A stretch of 9,740 nucleotides of DNA, from contig JAGRBM010000037.1 of NCBI GenBank assembly GCA_020434085.1, forward strand, positions 1-9,740, read 5' to 3'. Within the stretch, counting starts at the first letter, position 1; the number at the start of each line of letters is the position of its first letter. The DNA is from Chrysiogenia bacterium (GTDB lineage: Bacteria; JAGRBM01). The position numbers were made by a program, and so were the translations under genes. The notes below the pieces were generated by a model. The model did not search any database. It saw only the letters and a program-made list of their open reading frames with translations, and was not told the DNA's origin. Below, one piece after another: positions 6,450-9,740 of the stretch.

Positions 6450-7051
6450 AAGCCGCGGCCTTCGTTTTCGAGAAACGCGACTTCTTCGGGTGTCGATTTC
6501 CGGCCCAGCACTTCGTTGCGATGGGGAAAGCGTCCGAAGCGGTCGATGAGCGCCTTGTGCTTGACGGCGAACTCCAGCACGAAGTCGTAGATTTCCTGCT
6601 CCCCGGGCGGCGCCTCATGGGCGAGCTTCTGGTAGCACGCGACGCTGCGGTGCTGGAGCACCTGATCCTCGGCATGCATGAGCGGAAGATAGAGAAAGTG
6701 CCGTTCGGCCAGATGCAGTCCGGCGTCACCCTCGGCTTCCATGCACGCAAGCGTCAGGGCCTGCGCGCGCGGGTCCTGCGCAAAAGCGCGAGCATCGTCC
6801 CGGTAGATGTTGCGGGTAAACTGATCGAGCACGAGGATGAGTGAGAGCGCATCGCGCGCATTGCTCTCCCAGGAAGTAAGTCCGCCGCTCTCGGCCTCTT
6901 TGAGCAGCGCGCCAAAACGCTCGCAAATCTCGTCGTCGAATGCCGGGTCGGATTTGAACCAGTTTGCGCGCGTCTCCTGCGGAACGACGCCGCCGGCGTC
7001 CATCCCCTCAAACCAGAATTCACGCACCGCCTGCGCGCGCGGATCCGGCAC
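6446..7051 (-). CDS. DUF924 family protein, 201 aa, GTG start
   Basis: Conserved bacterial protein of the DUF924 family, predicted all-helical (TPR-like) and of unknown molecular function. The order of family motifs is clear: EFWFEG (11-16), NWFKSDPAFDDEI (30-42), LDQFTRNIYR (75-84), HFLYLPLMHAEDQ (118-130), RFGRFPHRNEVLGR (171-184) and STPEEVAFL (186-194). The length is normal. The reading frame stays open far upstream, but that part lies inside the hydrolase gene and does not look like protein. The GTG at 7051-7049 is chosen because GGAGAA sits 6 nt before it and the protein then begins right before the family's first motif. It lies 2 nt after the hydrolase stop, so the pair is probably co-transcribed. 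It converges on the GST gene with overlapping stop codons. Confidence 0.85.
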   Translation of the reverse strand: MPDPRAQAVREFWFEGMDAGGVVPQETRANWFKSDPAFDDEICERFGALLKEAESGGLTSWESNARDALSLILVLDQFTRNIYRDDARAFAQDPRAQALTLACMEAEGDAGLHLAERHFLYLPLMHAEDQVLQHRSVACYQKLAHEAPPGEQEIYDFVLEFAVKHKALIDRFGRFPHRNEVLGRKSTPEEVAFLENEGRGF

Positions 7052-7053
7052 GG

Positions 7054-8286
7054 CTACTTCTCCAGGAATCCCGTGTCCGTCATGAAGCGCGCCATTTCCT
7101 TGAGATACGCGCCCTTGTCCAGGTGCAGGATGTGGTTGCCCGGGAACCAGTGAATGCGCGGGCGGCCCCAGTGGTCCCAGAGAATGCGCGAGTGCTTGGG
7201 CGGCGCCAGCCGGTCGCCCACGCCGCCGATGATCATGAGCCGTTCCTTGGGAAGCACGGGCTTGTAGGTGAGCGGGCAGGTCACGGCGAGCATGTGGCGC
7301 ATCTCCTTGACCGACTTGCGCATGGCGAACATCGCCGCGCGTGCCAGAGAGCCCAGCGGCTGCCACTCAAGCACAATGTCGGGAAGTGATACGACCGGGA
7401 CGTTGGGCACGGCAAAATGCAGACGCGGCTCCACCGATGCCAGCAACGCGGAGGTAAAGCCGCCCAGGCTCACGCCGGTGACGCCGATTTTCTCCACGCC
7501 CATGTTGTCTTCGAGGAAATTCATGAACACGCGGAAATCGTGGACCGCCTGGCGGAAGGCCTCATTCATCCACGAAATGCCGTGGGCGAAGAAGCCGTGA
7601 CCGCTAAAGGGGGAGAGCTTGCTCTGGCGCGCGCCATGGAAGGGCAGAATGTAGAGCATCACATCGCAACCGAGCGTGTGATACATCCACGGCAGCGCAA
7701 AGAACCACTCGTTGACCCAGTAGGGATCGGCCATGAAACCGTGCACCGCCACCAGCGTGGGACGCGGCTTGTCACCATGGCGCCAGAAACGCGCGATGGC
7801 GCGGCTGTTGCCGGTGTTGGCCATGTAGCTCTTGCGAAGTCGCGGATTGAAGGGCTCGAAGGGGCTCTCGAACGTGAGATCTTCACAGATCCCCGCGTCC
7901 TCGGGCTTGAAGTGCGGGGTCTTCGGCGCGCGCCACTTCATGGGCACGTCGCGCGGCGGCTGGATGAAGAATTTGTCCGGGTCACGCGCGTCGGCGATGT
8001 CCTCATACATGCTCTTCTCGTCCATCGCCTTTTTGAGCGTGATTGGATTGAAACCGGTAGGGATCGCAAGCGTGGTCAAGAGCGAGCCAGCCGCGGTACG
8101 CAGCGCCACGTCCATGGCGGCGGTGCCGCTCACACGGAACCAGTCCCAGGGTTCGAGCTCAAATCCCTCGGGCCGCGCGTAGAAGTTGCTTTCGAGATGG
8201 TCCCACCAGGGGCCCTCGGGCATGATGGAGGGCTGGTGCACCAGCGACTGGTGAACGATGCGAGAGACGACGCTTGATTCGGACAT
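7054..8286 (-). CDS. Alpha/beta hydrolase fold protein, 410 aa
   Basis: Serine hydrolase of the alpha/beta fold. Domain layout: an N-terminal extension of about 170 residues, then the strand-loop LVAVHGFMADP (178-188) forming the likely oxyanion region, the nucleophile elbow GVSLGG (271-276, Ser273), the acid in GGVGDRLAPP (354-363, Asp358) and the catalytic His in GNHILH (383-388, His385 or His388). A second conserved-looking stretch is LPFHGARQSKLSPFSGHG (214-231). No signal peptide or clear membrane helix is seen, so it is probably cytoplasmic. The substrate is unknown; esterase, lipase and thioesterase are all possible. An ATG five codons upstream (8301) is in frame, but GGGGAGA (8293-8299) overlaps it and is spaced 6 nt from the ATG at 8286-8284, which is preferred. 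It leads a two-gene unit with DUF924. Confidence 0.87.
   Translation of the reverse strand: MSESSVVSRIVHQSLVHQPSIMPEGPWWDHLESNFYARPEGFELEPWDWFRVSGTAAMDVALRTAAGSLLTTLAIPTGFNPITLKKAMDEKSMYEDIADARDPDKFFIQPPRDVPMKWRAPKTPHFKPEDAGICEDLTFESPFEPFNPRLRKSYMANTGNSRAIARFWRHGDKPRPTLVAVHGFMADPYWVNEWFFALPWMYHTLGCDVMLYILPFHGARQSKLSPFSGHGFFAHGISWMNEAFRQAVHDFRVFMNFLEDNMGVEKIGVTGVSLGGFTSALLASVEPRLHFAVPNVPVVSLPDIVLEWQPLGSLARAAMFAMRKSVKEMRHMLAVTCPLTYKPVLPKERLMIIGGVGDRLAPPKHSRILWDHWGRPRIHWFPGNHILHLDKGAYLKEMARFMTDTGFLEK
7058..7063 (-). promoter_or_regulatory. Ribosome binding site deciding the GTG start of the DUF924 gene
   Basis: On the minus strand GGAGAA lies 6 nt before the GTG at 7051-7049, overlapping the last sense codons of the upstream hydrolase. 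No ATG suits the family's N-terminus, so this site decides the start. Confidence 0.6.
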
Positions 8287-8292
8287 GGTGAA

Positions 8293-8299
8293 TCTCCCC
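8293..8299 (-). promoter_or_regulatory. Ribosome binding site of the alpha/beta hydrolase gene
   Basis: GGGGAGA on the minus strand ends 6 nt before the ATG at 8286-8284. It overlaps the alternative upstream ATG (8301-8299), which it argues against. Confidence 0.6.
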
Positions 8300-8366
8300 A
8301 TGGACTTCCACCTCGTCGAAGGGGCCCCTCACATCCCGTCCGGCTGGTGACTCGGAAGTCAGCGAA

Positions 8367-8396
8367 ATTCTAGCCGGTGGCGCGCCGCGTTGGAAA
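8367..8396 (-). promoter_or_regulatory. Candidate sigma70-type promoter for the hydrolase-DUF924 unit
   Basis: Minus strand TTTCCA (8396-8391) and TAGAAT (8372-8367) are separated by 18 nt. They match the consensus boxes at 4/6 and 5/6 positions. Transcription would begin near 8360, leaving a leader of about 75 nt before the hydrolase start. This is a consensus match by eye only, in a GC-rich genome where the -10 stands out as locally AT-rich. Confidence 0.3.
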
Positions 8397-8405
8397 CAAA
8401 GAATA

Positions 8406-8463
8406 GGGGCGGGTAGACCCCGCCCCTACAATTCCGTGCGCAGGGGCGGGGTCTACCCGCCCG
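8406..8463. repeat. Inverted pair of GC-rich palindromes (REP/BIME-like intergenic repeat)
   Basis: Arms at 8407-8427 and 8442-8462 are perfect 21-bp inverted repeats around a 14-nt loop (8428-8441). Each arm is itself a palindrome: GGGGCGGG-TAGAC-CCCGCCCC at 8406-8426, and GGGGCGGG-GTCTA-CCCGCCC at 8443-8462. It therefore consists of two hairpin units in opposite orientation, the layout of REP doublets. It sits 13 nt downstream of the slyD stop and just upstream of the hydrolase promoter candidate. On the minus strand it is followed by CTATTCTTTGTTT, which has several T residues but no solid T-run, so it may also weakly terminate slyD transcription. Similar GGGGCGGG..TAC-type palindromes are, from general knowledge, common as dispersed repeats in some genomes. 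Confidence 0.8.
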
Positions 8464-8475
8464 CGAACAACCCGC

Positions 8476-8958
8476 TCAGTGGTCGTGCCCGCCGGCACCG
8501 TGGACGTGGCCGTGCTGGAGCTCTTCTTCAGTCGCGGGACGAATCTCGACAACCTTCACATCGAAGTTCAGGTCCATCCCGGCCAGCGGGTGGTTGCCGT
8601 CGATGGTAATGTCGTCGCCGTTGATCTCGGTAATGCTGAACAGCATCATGCCGTTGGGAGTCTGCGCCTGGAACTGCATGCCCACTTCGAGGTTCGGCGC
8701 ACCCTGGAGCTGCTCGCGGGTGACGTGCTGGATGAGCTCGTCGGTCTGCTGGCCGTAGCCTTCCTCGGGCGGAACGGTGACCTGCAACGAGTCGCCGACG
8801 CCCTTGCCTTCGAGGTGCTTTTCAAGTCCCGGGATGATGTTGCCGTGTCCGTGCAGGTAAGCCAGCGGGCCGTGGCCGTCGCTGGAATCGAGCACATTCT
8901 TGTCTTTGTCGGTCAGCGTGTAATCCATCAGGACCACCGACCCTTTTTCAATTTTCAC
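8476..8958 (-). CDS. slyD: FKBP-type peptidyl-prolyl cis-trans isomerase, SlyD-like, 160 aa, GTG start
   Basis: Cytoplasmic prolyl isomerase/chaperone of the SlyD group. The FKBP core is split by a chaperone insert: core residues 1-65, insert (IF domain) about 66-125, then core 126-140. Clear markers are VVLMDYTL (8-15), YLHGHGNIIPGLEKHLEGK (34-52), VTVPPEEGYG (60-69), MQFQAQTPNG (94-103) and DGNHPLAGMDLNFDVKVVEI (120-139). The tail HGHVHGAGGHDH (149-160) is His-rich and suggests Ni/Zn binding, but it is much shorter than the Cys/His tail of E. coli SlyD. The GTG start at 8958-8956 is chosen because AAGGAG lies 6 nt upstream and the product then begins MKIEKGSVV, typical of the family; an in-frame ATG at 8991 would add 11 unlikely residues. 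A role in folding or in metal delivery to metalloenzymes is known for homologues. Confidence 0.93.
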   Translation of the reverse strand: MKIEKGSVVLMDYTLTDKDKNVLDSSDGHGPLAYLHGHGNIIPGLEKHLEGKGVGDSLQVTVPPEEGYGQQTDELIQHVTREQLQGAPNLEVGMQFQAQTPNGMMLFSITEINGDDITIDGNHPLAGMDLNFDVKVVEIRPATEEELQHGHVHGAGGHDH

Positions 8959-8964
8959 GAAAAT

Positions 8965-8970
8965 CTCCTT
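8965..8970 (-). promoter_or_regulatory. Ribosome binding site deciding the GTG start of slyD
   Basis: AAGGAG on the minus strand lies 6 nt before the GTG at 8958-8956. This ideal spacing selects the GTG over the upstream in-frame ATG at 8991. Confidence 0.7.
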
Positions 8971-8989
8971 GGAATTTGTATCGCCGGGC

Positions 8990-9018
8990 ACTCTAGGGGA
9001 TCAGTCGGAGAATCCCAA
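8990..9018 (-). promoter_or_regulatory. Candidate sigma70-type promoter for slyD
   Basis: Minus strand TTGGGA (9018-9013) and TAGAGT (8995-8990) are separated by exactly 17 nt. Each matches the consensus at 4 of 6 positions. The predicted leader is about 25 nt to the slyD start. The match is weak and by eye. Confidence 0.25.
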
Positions 9019-9092
9019 ATTGGGGCAGGGGGCGGGCCCAGGCGGCTCCAAATCGCATCAACCAACCGACGACCGACAACAGCCCACCCGTC

Positions 9093-9132
9093 TCAACGTG
9101 CACGTGCACCTGCACGAGCACATGCACGTTGA
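9093..9132. repeat. Nested hairpin made of GTGCAC-like hexamers
   Basis: TCAACGTGCA (9093-9102) pairs perfectly with TGCACGTTGA (9123-9132). Inside it CGTGCA (9103-9108) pairs with TGCACG (9111-9116) around a CC loop, with AGCACA (9117-9122) as a bulge. The same stretch is five imperfect tandem hexamers of the form NNGCAC (9098-9127). It lies between slyD and the 146-aa gene, upstream of the slyD promoter candidate and 40 nt downstream of the 146-aa gene's stop. There is no T-run on either side, so it is not a classical terminator. Possible roles are an operator-like palindrome, an RNA structure, or a decayed repeat. Confidence 0.6.
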
Positions 9133-9172
9133 CCCAGCCCGAGCCGGTAATGGCCTGCGAATAGAAGCACGA

Positions 9173-9613
9173 TCAATGCAGAGTAATCGGCCCTCTGGGC
9201 GCATCGGGATCGTGGTCGGGATTGGGGGAGAGGTGCCGGTTCTGGAGAATCCGCTCGCGCTTTTCGCGCCAGAAGGCGAAGGTCGGCACCGCGGCAGAGG
9301 CGTAGCTGACCCAGCCGTCCTCACCCACGTATTCAAAATCCCACTGGCAGTCGCGCCCGCCGCGGCTTGTCACCTTGAGCCGCGCGGCATCCGAGAGCGC
9401 GACCCCGAAGGCATCGAGCGCGCGTTCTTCTTCATCGAAATAGAGGTGCAGCCCCTCCACCGTGACGGCAAAGCGCCCGCCCCCGCAGTCGAAAGCCACG
9501 TCGAATCCCTCGAGATCATTCTTGGGAACCACGATGCTGAATTCGTCACGTTCGTAGCGGATCTCCGGATGCTTCGAGAGTTTGGCGACGATCTTGTCGA
9601 TGGGGGTGGCCAT
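9173..9613 (-). CDS. Hypothetical protein, 146 aa, not recognised
   Basis: I do not recognise a family. The protein looks genuine: well-mixed composition, likely alternating strands (FSIVVPKN, FDVAFDCGGGRFAVTVEGLHLYF, ARLKVTSRG, CQWDFEYV, GWVSYASAA), then a basic helix with WREKRERILQN and a short disordered, Pro/Asp-rich tail ending in GPITLH. No signal peptide, membrane segment or catalytic motif is evident, so a small cytoplasmic alpha+beta protein is likely. The ATG at 9613-9611 (MATPIDKIVAKL) is preferred; ATG codons or TTG further upstream (to 9643) run into the terminator hairpin region, and none of the starts has a good ribosome site. It lies downstream of a terminator, so it needs its own promoter, which I could not identify in the short gap. 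Confidence 0.7.
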   Translation of the reverse strand: MATPIDKIVAKLSKHPEIRYERDEFSIVVPKNDLEGFDVAFDCGGGRFAVTVEGLHLYFDEEERALDAFGVALSDAARLKVTSRGGRDCQWDFEYVGEDGWVSYASAAVPTFAFWREKRERILQNRHLSPNPDHDPDAPRGPITLH

Positions 9614-9635
9614 GGGGGAAGTGTAGCGCATGGGG

Positions 9636-9672
9636 AAAAACAAAAACCCCCGGTCCTTTGGACCGGGGGTTT
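9636..9672 (-). terminator. Rho-independent terminator of the minus-strand gene at the window edge
   Basis: Perfect 13-bp stem at 9644-9656 and 9660-9672 with a TTT loop. Read on the minus strand the GGGGG side is followed by TTTTTGTTTTT (9646-9636), a textbook intrinsic terminator, 30 nt after the stop codon of the partial gene at 9703. The plus strand also has a short T-rich run after the stem (TTTGTTT), so it could work both ways, but no plus-strand gene precedes it. Confidence 0.85.
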
Positions 9673-9702
9673 GTTTATCAGCGCGATAGAAAACGCGAAG
9701 CG

Positions 9703-9740
9703 CTACAGGCCCATCTGGCGGGAGATGATGAGCTTCATGA
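9703..9740 (-). CDS. C-terminal fragment, probable acyl-CoA dehydrogenase
   Basis: The minus strand from the window edge reads ...MKLIISRQMGL followed by TAG (9705-9703), preceded by a partial codon ending in TC, consistent with Ile. Acyl-CoA dehydrogenases commonly end in EGT(S/N)EI followed by a segment such as MKLIISRxMGL, so this is probably the last 11 residues of such a flavoenzyme of fatty-acid or acyl-CoA oxidation. The strong terminator just downstream supports a real gene end. The rest of the gene lies beyond the window, and the call rests on a very short stretch. Confidence 0.55.
   Translation of the reverse strand, partial: MKLIISRQMGL

Noticed and set aside
7052-7366. Upstream extension of the DUF924 frame by 105 codons inside the hydrolase gene
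   Set aside because: The extension is a Pro/Gly/Ala-rich shadow of the hydrolase gene, and a GTG with a well-spaced GGAGAA site sits right before the family's first motif.
7417-8277. 286-codon plus-strand open frame across the alpha/beta hydrolase
   Set aside because: Antisense to a hydrolase with an intact catalytic triad; composition is Arg/His/Val-rich without motifs.
8999-9740. Plus-strand frame open from about 8999 through the window end, including the X-His repeat at 9098-9127
   Set aside because: It runs antisense to the 146-aa gene, through the terminator hairpin and into the partial acyl-CoA dehydrogenase gene. It has no ribosome site and shows no protein-like motif, so the His repeat is more likely a DNA or RNA feature.
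1-9740. CRISPR array, tRNA/rRNA gene, insertion sequence or defence system
   Set aside because: No regularly spaced direct repeats, cloverleaf-like sequence, transposase motifs or toxin-antitoxin/nuclease genes were found on either strand by reading.

Overview
This is a compact, GC-rich (by eye about 60-65% G+C), gene-dense bacterial window. Shine-Dalgarno sites are strong, GTG starts occur, and many genes overlap by ATGA. The style fits an uncultured proteobacterial or deltaproteobacterial-type genome, but no taxonomic marker is present and I do not assign a lineage.

Region 1 (5-6449, + strand) is one apparent catabolic operon of eight genes. In order they are: a carboxymuconolactone-decarboxylase-family protein, an ornithine cyclodeaminase/mu-crystallin-family protein, a gentisate-dioxygenase-like bicupin, a DapA-family aldolase/lyase, the large and small subunits of a Rieske oxygenase, an NTF2/SnoaL-like protein and a glutathione S-transferase. 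The oxygenase most resembles salicylate 5-hydroxylase (NagG/NagH). Four of the seven junctions are 4-nt ATGA overlaps, and the other gaps are 13, 27 and 61 nt. The simplest reading is oxidative attack on an aromatic carboxylate (salicylate- or anthranilate-like) by the Rieske enzyme, ring opening by the bicupin, and processing of the open chain by the DapA-like, GST, NTF2-like and dehydrogenase-like proteins. The electron-transfer partners, a regulator and a fumarylpyruvate hydrolase are not in the window. The combination with OCD and DapA homologues does not match any gentisate operon I know, so the substrate is unknown.

Region 2 (6446-8286, - strand) holds an alpha/beta hydrolase followed 2 nt later by a DUF924 protein. 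The DUF924 gene converges on the GST gene, and the two stop codons share one CTAG.

Region 3 (8287-8475) is intergenic. It carries a possible promoter for the hydrolase and a strong inverted pair of GC-rich palindromes (8406-8463) that looks like a dispersed repeat.

Region 4 (8476-9740, - strand) holds a SlyD-type FKBP prolyl isomerase with a His-rich tail. It is followed by a spacer with a nested GTGCAC-rich hairpin, an unrecognised 146-aa protein, an intrinsic terminator, and the last codons of a gene cut by the window edge that looks like an acyl-CoA dehydrogenase.

The most interesting items are the operon as a possible undescribed aromatic pathway and its bicupin, whose metal-binding HxH sits in the C-terminal cupin while the N-terminal copy has lost it.
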